A stretch of DNA of 35,353 nt from Bacteroidota bacterium (lineage in GTDB: Bacteria > Bacteroidota > Bacteroidia > Palsa-965), in contig PLYR01000032.1 in NCBI GenBank assembly GCA_003153435.1, forward strand, positions 34,600-69,952. Reading direction: 5' to 3'. The notes under the pieces are model-generated. The model had not been told where the DNA came from, did no database searches, and saw only the letters and a program-made list of their open reading frames with translations. The position numbers and the translations under genes are program-made. This document shows, one piece after another, positions 8,701 through 16,351 of the stretch (position 1 is the stretch's first letter; each line of letters begins with the position of its first letter).

Positions 8701-9354
8701 TTACAGAAATTTCCTGGTCAGGTAAACACTTATCCAGGAGAAGAAAGGTGCTGCAATTACATCAATCGTGTAGTGAACATGCTGAAGAAGTATAAGGCCG
8801 GCCACCAGTAATGTAGCGCAGATAAGTAAGTTCCTCATGGCAGGTGCTGGATTGATGAGACAAATCATCACCATGGTAGAAACATGGCCGGAGAAGAAGA
8901 GATCTTTGGTAATCAGGCCCTGGCTATAAAATGCCCCTCCGATCAGAGGGTCCTGAAGGGGCAGATAATGCAATGCAGGTTCAAGCGGCACTAAATAGAG
9001 GCACGCTATACGGATAAGCATTAACAACGCATAGGCCTGAACACCCTTTATGAATAATTCAGGAAGCGGAATGAGGTTAAGAAAAGTAAGCCCAAGAGAG
9101 AGATAAAGCAGTGGGAAGATTAGCCAGGATACATTAATGGGCTCAAAAAGATTAAGAAAGGTATCGTTCAGGACAACCCCTGGCCTGTGCTGGATATAAT
9201 TGAAAAAATGAGGAATGAAAATCCCGATGGAAATCAACAAAAGCAGGGATGAAATTGCTTTGAACGGGAAGAATGGATTGCCAAAAGCTATTTTCCAGTT
9301 CGTTCTGGAAAGAGAATAGGGAGACGGAAATACTTTAGTATACAGAGATTTCAT
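8701..9354 (-). CDS. PAP2-superfamily membrane protein, sphingomyelin-synthase-like
   Basis: The 217-residue protein has about six hydrophobic segments. Two signatures of the sphingomyelin-synthase branch of PAP2 enzymes (PAP2_C) are present: DLFFSGH at 151-157 and HVHYTIDV with His194 and Asp198, which with His157 would form the catalytic triad. Members move or remove phosphate-linked head groups on lipids at the membrane. Bacteroidota make sphingolipids, so a head-group transfer or phosphatase role is plausible, but the substrate cannot be read from sequence. Convergent with the receiver gene. Confidence 0.75.
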   Translation of the reverse strand: MKSLYTKVFPSPYSLSRTNWKIAFGNPFFPFKAISSLLLLISIGIFIPHFFNYIQHRPGVVLNDTFLNLFEPINVSWLIFPLLYLSLGLTFLNLIPLPELFIKGVQAYALLMLIRIACLYLVPLEPALHYLPLQDPLIGGAFYSQGLITKDLFFSGHVSTMVMICLINPAPAMRNLLICATLLVAGLILLQHVHYTIDVIAAPFFSWISVYLTRKFL

Positions 9355-9504
9355 TCAATTGTTGTCGTTTGGATGGCCTTATGGCAGGGTAAGATACAAT
9401 AATAGCCTGATTTAGCTTAAATTGTCCTTTATGGCACCCTTACAGAGAAGCATTTTTGAGCTACCTGGAGGGTTATTTCTGCAAAATTAGTTTAACTTGC
9501 AGGA

Positions 9505-10335
9505 GTGAAATCAGCCCTTTTACTGCGGAAAAAATCCCTTGCAAGCCTTGGAATAGTTTGCTTGCTATTCTCCATAAACACAGGAGCCCAATCCCTCTTA
9601 TCGGCGAAAGAGATCCCGTTTACCTCTTTTGCAGACACCATAAAGAAGGTGGTTAAAGACACAGCTAAGCCGGCACTCTACCCTCGTTTTATTCTTTATA
9701 TAAGTCCTGGCCTGGGAGGAAATGTCGGAAAACAAATCGGGCAGATTCAGAAAAGTGATATAACGGATGTTACCAATTCAACCTATCTGCTCCATGGCGT
9801 GAAGTATGAAAGACCTGGATTTGATTATGATGTAGGCATTCAGCTGACCGTCTTATCAACCAACAAACTTTTCCTTCGGGCTGGTGTGGGTATTGAAAAC
9901 ATTGTTTACAATGGGGTTTCTCGTGGAACAGTATTTCATACCGATAAAAATGGAGTGCTCTTGGATAGCGCTCAGGAGGAATGGTCTTATACCTTTCAGG
10001 ATGAGTTTCTTCAGGTTCCCCTTTCTTTTTCATATCGTATTTCGGAAGAAGGAAAAAATTATATGGGGATAAACCTGGGTGTTACCGGATCTGCTCTCTT
10101 GCAAGAAACCTGTAGTGGTGTCAGGATAGATGATTTTTCAGTGAAAGGTAAGTTCTCTGCTTTCGGTAGTGGAGGCTTTATCTATGTTTTCCAATCTAAG
10201 CATCCTGGAGAAGGATCTCTGAGTGTTGAGCCCGAAATGAAATACATGCTCAATCCTATGGCAGATCGAAGAGTCATGTGGACCATAGGTCTCCGGGTCG
10301 GGGTGGCCTTTGGATTCAATCAGGCTTCTAACTAA
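9505..10335 (+). CDS. Outer-membrane beta-barrel protein
   Basis: The start is GTG 9505: an in-frame stop lies 12 nt upstream (9493-9495) and no ATG precedes the signal peptide. The 276-residue product has a signal peptide (basic LRKK, hydrophobic SLGIVCLLFSI, cleavage near GAQ). The rest alternates hydrophobic and polar residues in amphipathic strands with Gly and aromatic turns (FLRAGVGIENIVYNGVS, YMGINLGVTGSALL) and a strand-like C-terminus, typical of small Bacteroidota porin-like barrels (PF13568-like). The function is unknown. AGGA directly abuts the GTG, too close to act as a normal ribosome-binding site for it. Confidence 0.75.
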   Translation: MKSALLLRKKSLASLGIVCLLFSINTGAQSLLSAKEIPFTSFADTIKKVVKDTAKPALYPRFILYISPGLGGNVGKQIGQIQKSDITDVTNSTYLLHGVKYERPGFDYDVGIQLTVLSTNKLFLRAGVGIENIVYNGVSRGTVFHTDKNGVLLDSAQEEWSYTFQDEFLQVPLSFSYRISEEGKNYMGINLGVTGSALLQETCSGVRIDDFSVKGKFSAFGSGGFIYVFQSKHPGEGSLSVEPEMKYMLNPMADRRVMWTIGLRVGVAFGFNQASN

Positions 10336-10496
10336 CCGCTTGGTTCCCCTCATTTAGATCTTACCCCTAATGTCCACATCTTCACGTGACCTATATTAAC
10401 GTTCAAATAATATTTCATATAAGATATGGAATCCCTTGCCTGATCAAATAAATAAAATTAAATTAGCCTAATGATATGAACTGACAAATTCAAGTC

Positions 10497-11621
10497 ATGA
10501 TCGAAACGACAGAAAGTCTGGCTGAACAATCACTCAAAGAAGTACTTTGGAAAGCAAATAACTATACCCGGATTATCAATGAGCTGGAAACCGGAGTTCA
10601 TTTTCAGGAATTCTTCAGCCAGTATAGTAGTTCCTCTGTTGTGGATTTCATTAAAAATTATGCATTCAAAAAGGTTTATTGGCATTTTTATGGGGAGAAG
10701 AATCTTCAGTCTCTAAAGGAAGAAAAGAATCAATGGAGCCGTGCAAGCCGCTTTTGTCTGGAATCTATCCTTCAAAAAAAACTTTTTGACCTGCAATGTC
10801 AGTGGAGAGGGAATAGAATTAAACTTCCTGGAATTGAACTTACCTCTCAATTCAAATGGTGGAGTGATCATATCTTCAGTTGCCCTTTTTTGGAGCCAGT
10901 CAACGAAATAGAGGTTGGGTATTTCATGAGATTTTTGCAGGAATCGGATTTGGGTTATCGCTTTCAGGAGAGCATGGAATGGCAAAATTTCAAAGTCATC
11001 AAGAATGATTTTTTAGCGATACCATCCGGTCAAAGAAACTGTTATTATAATACCTGGTACGAGTTTCACAATCATCAAACCGGGAATGATATCTATTTTG
11101 CATTAAATGACGAACGAGGCACGCTCGAACAATATTATTGTCAGCTTGGGGAGCAGGAAGAGACCGGAGAACGAAACATTAATCCCCCAGATTCTCGCCC
11201 CCGGCTTGAATATTCCGATGAAAAGAGGCTCGAGTATTTTTCCTCCCATTTCGATTCAAAAGAATCACATCGTAAATACCTGGAAAAGAAACACTGGCAT
11301 TCTCCATTTAATAGAATAAAGACAGCTCTTATTGAAGAGGATCTGCTCTTTCTGGAACGTCAGAAAGTGAGAGTTCCTATTGAAAGCAATGAAGACTGGA
11401 GAGTCGCTATATACAGAGCTGCAGAGCTGTTCCGAAGGAATAAAACACTTGAAAAACTTCCCATTGTGGCCCGAGATTACTGGGCCCGACTGGATAGTGG
11501 AAAACCCTTTTCAGGAGAAAGAAGAATTTTGGACACCAAAGATTTGGAAAGCGACCTTCTCCGGCAAAAAATCATCCTCGGTAGAAAAAGGAAAGGGGAG
11601 CAGGAAAACCTCGACTTTTAA
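10497..11621 (+). CDS. Uncharacterised protein, tandem paralog 1
   Basis: I do not recognise this 374-residue protein. It has no signal peptide or membrane segment and is rich in Trp, Phe, Tyr and charged residues, so it is probably cytoplasmic. It is related along its whole length to the next gene: shared blocks are QKKLFDLQC.WR (about residue 93), CPFLEP (about 130), a WYEF...IYFAL.DERGT region, a P.ESN.D.R segment near the C-terminus and a terminal GE.E.LDF. The second copy starts 11 nt downstream, so the two are probably co-transcribed after an ancient tandem duplication. I see no TAnnTTTG element in the 161-nt gap upstream. Confidence 0.8.
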   Translation: MIETTESLAEQSLKEVLWKANNYTRIINELETGVHFQEFFSQYSSSSVVDFIKNYAFKKVYWHFYGEKNLQSLKEEKNQWSRASRFCLESILQKKLFDLQCQWRGNRIKLPGIELTSQFKWWSDHIFSCPFLEPVNEIEVGYFMRFLQESDLGYRFQESMEWQNFKVIKNDFLAIPSGQRNCYYNTWYEFHNHQTGNDIYFALNDERGTLEQYYCQLGEQEETGERNINPPDSRPRLEYSDEKRLEYFSSHFDSKESHRKYLEKKHWHSPFNRIKTALIEEDLLFLERQKVRVPIESNEDWRVAIYRAAELFRRNKTLEKLPIVARDYWARLDSGKPFSGERRILDTKDLESDLLRQKIILGRKRKGEQENLDF

Positions 11622-11632
11622 CACGAGAAGAA

Positions 11633-12817
11633 ATGGAACAGGAAGAAAATAAATCTCAAAGCCCTCCGGAAGTGACCCCTGAAGTAGTTTCATTCGATTA
11701 CTTTCAGGGAGACCTGGAGCGGGCATTAAAGCGGAAAGAGCTTTATGATCATTTTCAGGAAGAGATAAGCCGAAGTGAGGAAGCAACAAGTTGGTTGGAC
11801 CAGTTTGAGCCAGAATCTGTAAAACAGTTCATTCGAAAATATGCCGACCAGCGGGCAGAATGGATGACGGAGACCATGGATTTCAAAGAATGGAATGAAA
11901 ATGATTCCCTTGAATATGTCTCAGAGGCGTTTGAGCGGCTGGTCGAAATCCAGCAGAAAAAATTATTTGATCTTCAATGCCTTTGGAGGGCTGAAAAAAT
12001 AGAATTGAGGGATGTTGAAATATGTTTTGACTTTAGGTATTGGGAACAGAGAGTGATGAACTGCCCATTTCTGGATCCTATTTCCCCGGAAGACATCGAC
12101 CTCTATCAACAATATCTCCGCTCCGGTAATTTTGAGGATGAGCAGCCTTTTATGAGCCATTGGCAGGATTACCGGGAAATCAAAGAAGCGTACGAAGAGT
12201 CAGAAGACATGGAGAGAAATTTCCCGGCCTGGTATGATTTCTACAACGGCCTCCGGGGTACTACAGTCTATATGAGCCTTCCGGATATCCGAGGGGAGAA
12301 GGAGGAGGTTTACCTTCAATTGTCACATGAAGATTTTGTTCGGAACAAAAAAAGTGAGCCTCCGGTGGTTCAGGCAGCTAAGGATAACAGACCTTATCTT
12401 TCAACTTATGGAGAAGGCGAAAAATATCTTGTCAGAACATTTGAGGATGCCCTGACGAAGAAGTACTATAAGGCGTATAAAAAACAAATGGGAGATCGGG
12501 ATGGGGAGGATTGGGAAGAATTCCCGTACGAAATTGATTGGCTGGGAATAGAACTTCAGAAGGCAAGGGAGAAGATTCCTGTGCGCTCTAATTCTGATTA
12601 TCGATTTTCATTACTTGATGCAAGGAATAATTATAAGTGGAATAAAATTGCAGATGCTATGCCAGCTGCTTATGACCAATACCTCCTGCACAAGGAAGGT
12701 GGATTGAAATTCAAAGAGGATACTTCCGTGGAACGACTTGAATTTACAAATGGTTGGAGAAGCAGCATATTCAAAGGCCGGAAGCTTGCAGGAGAACCAG
12801 AAACACTGGATTTCTGA
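11633..12817 (+). CDS. Uncharacterised protein, tandem paralog 2
   Basis: This 394-residue protein is a paralog of the preceding one and equally unrecognised. Shared blocks include QKKLFDLQCLWR, CPFLDP, WYDFYN...VYMSLPDIRG and the C-terminal GEPETLDF. It is noticeably more acidic than its neighbour, especially in the first 120 residues and around residues 180-200, while copy 1 is more basic toward its C-terminus. No secretion signal, membrane helix or catalytic motif is visible. Conserved paired copies with different charge suggest subunits of a hetero-complex, but that is inference only. Confidence 0.8.
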   Translation: MEQEENKSQSPPEVTPEVVSFDYFQGDLERALKRKELYDHFQEEISRSEEATSWLDQFEPESVKQFIRKYADQRAEWMTETMDFKEWNENDSLEYVSEAFERLVEIQQKKLFDLQCLWRAEKIELRDVEICFDFRYWEQRVMNCPFLDPISPEDIDLYQQYLRSGNFEDEQPFMSHWQDYREIKEAYEESEDMERNFPAWYDFYNGLRGTTVYMSLPDIRGEKEEVYLQLSHEDFVRNKKSEPPVVQAAKDNRPYLSTYGEGEKYLVRTFEDALTKKYYKAYKKQMGDRDGEDWEEFPYEIDWLGIELQKAREKIPVRSNSDYRFSLLDARNNYKWNKIADAMPAAYDQYLLHKEGGLKFKEDTSVERLEFTNGWRSSIFKGRKLAGEPETLDF

Positions 12818-12840
12818 ATCCTATTAGGAAGAGGAGAAGG

Positions 12841-13209
12841 CTAGTTATAGATTTTTAGTCCGATAATACCGATGAGGATAAAAATAATAAATACCAACTG
12901 AACCATCGAGACGGGCTCTTTCAACATGATTACTTCTACCAGTTTAACTCCTATGAGCGCCGCCGCCATCCAGACCGCAAAGGCTACAGATGGAGGGATA
13001 GTCTTCATTGCTTTTGAAAAACAAATGATATTTCCAACACCAAAAAGGATATACCCAAGCCCTGGCACGAGGAGCATAAAATTTGCCTTATCAGTAAAGA
13101 GAAGAGAAAACTTGAATTCCAGAAGTTTTTTAAACTGAAAATTCTTAAGGCTATAGATCCAGCATATTTCACAGGTGGATGCAATAAGGAGATAAAACCA
13201 GGCTATCAT
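12841..13209 (-). CDS. Small four-helix membrane transporter, SMR/EamA-like
   Basis: The 122-residue protein has four hydrophobic helices. It begins like small multidrug resistance proteins: WFYLLIASTCEICWIYSLK, with Glu14 at the position of the conserved SMR proton/substrate glutamate. SAFAVW-type signature is present as SVAFAVWMAA, followed by LKEPVS before the last helix. SMR proteins work as dimers and export cations such as quaternary ammonium or guanidinium compounds. The start overlaps the upstream stop codon as ATGA, so it is translationally coupled as the last gene of a sugar operon. A flippase-like role similar to ArnE/ArnF is therefore an alternative to drug efflux. Confidence 0.8.
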   Translation of the reverse strand: MIAWFYLLIASTCEICWIYSLKNFQFKKLLEFKFSLLFTDKANFMLLVPGLGYILFGVGNIICFSKAMKTIPPSVAFAVWMAAALIGVKLVEVIMLKEPVSMVQLVFIIFILIGIIGLKIYN

Positions 13210-14129
13210 AGGATTGATTCTTTCTTTTCGTTCTGACTGTTAGCAGGAGGGTGAGAAGCACGATTAGAACCCGATTTAAAGGTGTTCAGAAACGTGTGTC
13301 GTAATCCTAGGTAACGATTGATGTGTTTGTTTTTGCGCAATTTGGTTTCATCCAGACGAGTAAACAAACTTATAAATTGAAAAAAATAATCACTTGGATA
13401 AGGATAGGGAAGGCCATATTTTATGGGTTTGATATTCGGAAGATAAGCGGTTCCGAAAATCCAGTCCCATATAGCGAACTTGGTGGAGTAGTTAGCAAAG
13501 AAGACATCTTTCTGATCGGCGTGGTGCCATTGGTGCATTTCCGGGCCGTTTATGAAATACTGCAGCCTTCCTGATTTCACATTTATGTTTGAATGAATAT
13601 ACATTCCCCAAACCCCGTCGATGCAAGCTTTAATAGGAATAACGATTGGGTTAACCCCAAGGATGACCATCGGTGCAAATTCTATGGTCTGGTTGATAAT
13701 AATTTCAAGGGCGTGAGAGCGCGAACCGGCAATCCAGTCAACAAAAGTAGCCGAATGGTGTGCTTCATGAGTTCGCCAAAGAATTTTGGAATTATGCTGC
13801 CAGCGATGAAACCAATAAATGTAGAAATCGTGGATTACCAGAAAGAATAGAACCTGCCAGATAACCGGCCAGGCTTTTACGATCTGAATATCCGGAAAGC
13901 TCCAGGCATTATTAATGGGTTGAATAATAAAATCAAAGATGACAATTTTCAGGACGTAGTTTTGCACGATAGAATACCAGAAAAAGTCAATCCAGATTCC
14001 CTCCCGCAGAAAAGGAGATCCGGTGCGGTAAGGAAATTTACGCTCCAGAAAAATAAATAGCCCCATGCTGAAAAGCAGAATGGAGGAAGTGATAAATACA
14101 ATCGTGCTTTCTGACAAACTATTTTCCAT
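13206..14129 (-). CDS. Fatty acid hydroxylase / sterol desaturase family membrane protein
   Basis: The 307-residue membrane protein carries the di-iron histidine boxes of the superfamily: His100 with His108 (HDFYIYWFHR), HEAHH at 121-125, His179 and HQWHH at 199-203. These enzymes hydroxylate or desaturate acyl chains or similar lipid-like substrates at the membrane using O2. Several N-terminal helices precede the first box. The start overlaps the end of the NeuB gene by 11 nt and the stop overlaps the SMR gene, so it is firmly part of the operon. In this context it may modify a lipid carrier, an N-acyl group or the lipid that receives the sugar; the substrate is unknown. Confidence 0.85.
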   Translation of the reverse strand: MENSLSESTIVFITSSILLFSMGLFIFLERKFPYRTGSPFLREGIWIDFFWYSIVQNYVLKIVIFDFIIQPINNAWSFPDIQIVKAWPVIWQVLFFLVIHDFYIYWFHRWQHNSKILWRTHEAHHSATFVDWIAGSRSHALEIIINQTIEFAPMVILGVNPIVIPIKACIDGVWGMYIHSNINVKSGRLQYFINGPEMHQWHHADQKDVFFANYSTKFAIWDWIFGTAYLPNIKPIKYGLPYPYPSDYFFQFISLFTRLDETKLRKNKHINRYLGLRHTFLNTFKSGSNRASHPPANSQNEKKESIL

Positions 14130-15015
14130 TCATATGTGGCAGCGGAAACTTACGTAACCTTTTGAGTGGTCCAAGTTCGCTATCGTAGACTTTCTTTATT
14201 CCATCACCCAGTGCAACCTCAGCAGAGCGTATATCTCTTACCATTTTAGCCATTCCTGGCACCTCAACTGAAGCGGCATGATCGGAGCCCCACATGGCCC
14301 TATCGAGTGTGAAGTGGCGTTCCACAAAACAAGCTCCGATTGCTACAGCAACTACCGTAGTGGCGAGTCCTGTTTCATGTCCTGAATAACCTATCGGGGT
14401 ATCGGGGTACATTTCTTGGAGGGTGTTGATCATGCGCAGGTTTAGCTCTTCCGGAGGACAAGGGTATGAAGAGGTGGAGTGGGCGATGAGCAGATTGTCG
14501 GTTCCAATAGCTTTCACCGCATCTACAATTTCATTCGTTGTCGACATTCCTGTGGAAAGGATCAAGGGCTTCCCGGTAGCTTTTGTTTTCTTGATCAGAG
14601 AGATGTCTGTCAATGATGCAGAAGCCAATTTGTAAAGGACAGGATTAAACTGTTCGATAAAATCAACCGATGGTTCATCCCAGCAGGAGGCAAACCAGGC
14701 AATTCCTTTTTCACGACAGTATTTATCAATTGCAGTATATTCTTCAAGCCCGAATTCGGTTTTGCGTTTGTAATCAATATAACTCATTTGCCCCCAGGGA
14801 GTGTCACGCATAATGCTCCACTGATCTTTCGGGACACATAGCTCGGGAGTTCTTTTTTGAAATTTCACCGCATCGCAATGACATTCTGCAGCAGCATCAA
14901 TGAGTTTTTTTGCAATTTCTAGTGAACCATTGTGATTAATACCAATTTCAGCGATCACGTATGATGGTTGTCCATCGCCTATTTTTTTGTTTTTTCCAAT
15001 GTTAATAAGTCTCAT
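14119..15015 (-). CDS. neuB: NeuB-family sialic/ulosonic acid synthase lacking the SAF domain
   Basis: The 298-residue cytosolic TIM-barrel enzyme condenses phosphoenolpyruvate with an aldose to form a 2-keto-3-deoxy acid. Family motifs are intact: AEIGINHNG (22-30), KFQKR (51-55), KLASASLTD (129-137), LSTGMSTTNE (153-162), HSTSSYPCP (179-187), GYSGHETGL (209-217) and VERHFTLDR (231-239), including both metal-binding histidines. The protein stops soon after the SE...KR linker, where the usual C-terminal SAF (antifreeze-like) domain would begin; typical NeuB is about 345 residues. In N. meningitidis NeuB that domain supplies an arginine that contacts the substrate N-acetyl group, so a different aldose is likely. 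A KdsC-like phosphatase sits immediately upstream, suggesting a phosphorylated product. Confidence 0.88.
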   Translation of the reverse strand: MRLINIGKNKKIGDGQPSYVIAEIGINHNGSLEIAKKLIDAAAECHCDAVKFQKRTPELCVPKDQWSIMRDTPWGQMSYIDYKRKTEFGLEEYTAIDKYCREKGIAWFASCWDEPSVDFIEQFNPVLYKLASASLTDISLIKKTKATGKPLILSTGMSTTNEIVDAVKAIGTDNLLIAHSTSSYPCPPEELNLRMINTLQEMYPDTPIGYSGHETGLATTVVAVAIGACFVERHFTLDRAMWGSDHAASVEVPGMAKMVRDIRSAEVALGDGIKKVYDSELGPLKRLRKFPLPHMNGK

Positions 15016-15027
15016 CGCTTCTTTAGT

Positions 15028-15540
15028 TTAAGTTTTGTTTTTACTATGAATAATAAATTCGGCAACTTCCCGGAAACATCCATTGCCACCTTTGTTTGTG
15101 CACTTGTAATGAATGGCATGCTGGATCAGGTCCATTGCATCTGCGGGGCACGCTGCCAGACCAACGGCACGAAGCACTTCAAGGTCGTTTACATCATCTC
15201 CAATGTAGGCAATTTCTTCTGGTTTGAGATTCTTTCGGCTCAGTATTTCCGCTAGTCTTTCTGTTTTATTTTTTACACCGAGGTGCAATTCAGTAATATT
15301 CAGTTTCTCTGCCCGCTTTGCAACAGATGGTGATATTTCACCGGTTATGATACCGGTCTCCACATTACAGATCTTTAACAGGCGTTCCACACCCATGCCA
15401 TCCCGAATAGAGAATCGTTTAAGTACTTCACCTTCTGCACCATAATAAACACCAGCATCGGTTAGTACACCATCACAATCGGTGAGGAGAAGTTTAATTC
15501 TCCCGGCACGGGCACTTACATCTGTTAAATTCATAATCAT
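15028..15540 (-). CDS. KdsC-like HAD phosphatase
   Basis: ATG 15540 is chosen, 1 nt after the SDR stop codon (ATG 15534 is also possible), giving about 170 residues, usual for KdsC-type tetrameric HAD phosphatases without a cap domain. Visible motifs are LLLTDCDGVLTD (motif I, nucleophile and general-acid Asp), ITGE (motif II Thr), a conserved Lys in LGVKNK, and YIGDDVNDLEV (motif III Asp). KdsC removes phosphate from Kdo-8-P; relatives hydrolyse Kdn-9-P or Neu5Ac-9-P. Placed between the SDR and NeuB genes, it probably dephosphorylates the NeuB product before CMP activation. Confidence 0.88.
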   Translation of the reverse strand: MIMNLTDVSARAGRIKLLLTDCDGVLTDAGVYYGAEGEVLKRFSIRDGMGVERLLKICNVETGIITGEISPSVAKRAEKLNITELHLGVKNKTERLAEILSRKNLKPEEIAYIGDDVNDLEVLRAVGLAACPADAMDLIQHAIHYKCTNKGGNGCFREVAEFIIHSKNKT

Positions 15541-15541
15541 G

Positions 15542-16348
15542 TCAGATTGCTGTCCATCCTCCATCCACAACCAGGTTTGCTCCGGTCATATAAGCGGAGG
15601 CATTGGAAGCCAGAAATATCAACGCCCCTTTATAATCCGAAGGAGAAGCCATGCGGCCCAGCAGGGTTTTGTCGGTATAATTTTTTACAAAGTGTTCGTC
15701 CTGGTTATTCTCCACGCCACCAGGAGAAAGCGTATTCACTCTTACTCCTTTAGAACCCCAATAAGCCGCGAGGTAACGTGTAAAGTTAATGATAGCACCT
15801 TTCGTAGCAGGGTATGAGGGGGATTTATAAAAAGAGTGTTTCCCGTTTTTATCTTTGTAAATACTTTGATCCGGGCCTACCATTCCGTAGGTCGAAGCAA
15901 TATTGATGATGCTTCCTGAGCCTTGCTCAGCCATCGGTGTTCCGAATATTTGAGAGCACAGGAAGACCCCGGTTACATTCACCTGCCAGGATTTTTCCCA
16001 CATATCCAGAGGATAGTTTTCAAACATGCTTTGCTTCCCGGCGAGTAGCGGATTTTCAAACATATCATTGATGGCTGCATTATTTACAAGAATATCAATG
16101 TGTTTGTATTTAGAAAGAATGAGGTCTCTTGCGGCTTTTAGAGATTCCGGATTGGTGACATCAGCCGAGAGACCCAGGTGATTTCCACCGAGGGAGTCCG
16201 CCTTTTCTTTGCATGCTTTTTCCTGAATATCACAGACCACAACATTGGCTCCGGCTGCAGCAAGTGCTTCTACATGCTTTGACCCGAGCAGCCCGCAGGC
16301 ACCCGTAACAATTGCGGTTTTATTCTTCAGAGAAAAAAGGTCCATCAT
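15542..16348 (-). CDS. Short-chain dehydrogenase/reductase (SDR)
   Basis: The 268-residue classical SDR has a Rossmann nucleotide-binding motif TGACGLLG near residues 15-22, DVTN, NNAA near residue 92, a catalytic Ser, and Tyr-x3-Lys in SYPATKGA, then a GG(W)-type C-terminus (VVDGGWT). The Asp in VVCDIQ at the end of the second beta strand favours NAD(H) over NADP(H). An unusually long insertion sits between the catalytic Ser and Tyr (the KDKNGKHSFYKS region), as in some polysaccharide-locus SDRs. It is 3 nt from the aminotransferase gene and 1 nt from the phosphatase gene. Likely role: oxidation or reduction of a sugar intermediate. Confidence 0.88.
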   Translation of the reverse strand: MMDLFSLKNKTAIVTGACGLLGSKHVEALAAAGANVVVCDIQEKACKEKADSLGGNHLGLSADVTNPESLKAARDLILSKYKHIDILVNNAAINDMFENPLLAGKQSMFENYPLDMWEKSWQVNVTGVFLCSQIFGTPMAEQGSGSIINIASTYGMVGPDQSIYKDKNGKHSFYKSPSYPATKGAIINFTRYLAAYWGSKGVRVNTLSPGGVENNQDEHFVKNYTDKTLLGRMASPSDYKGALIFLASNASAYMTGANLVVDGGWTAI

Positions 16349-16351
16349 AAC

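Noticed and set aside
9454-9481. Promoter for the barrel gene at 9505
   Set aside because: TATTTCTG is one base off the -7 consensus and the only TTG upstream is 15 nt away, too close to count as a pair.
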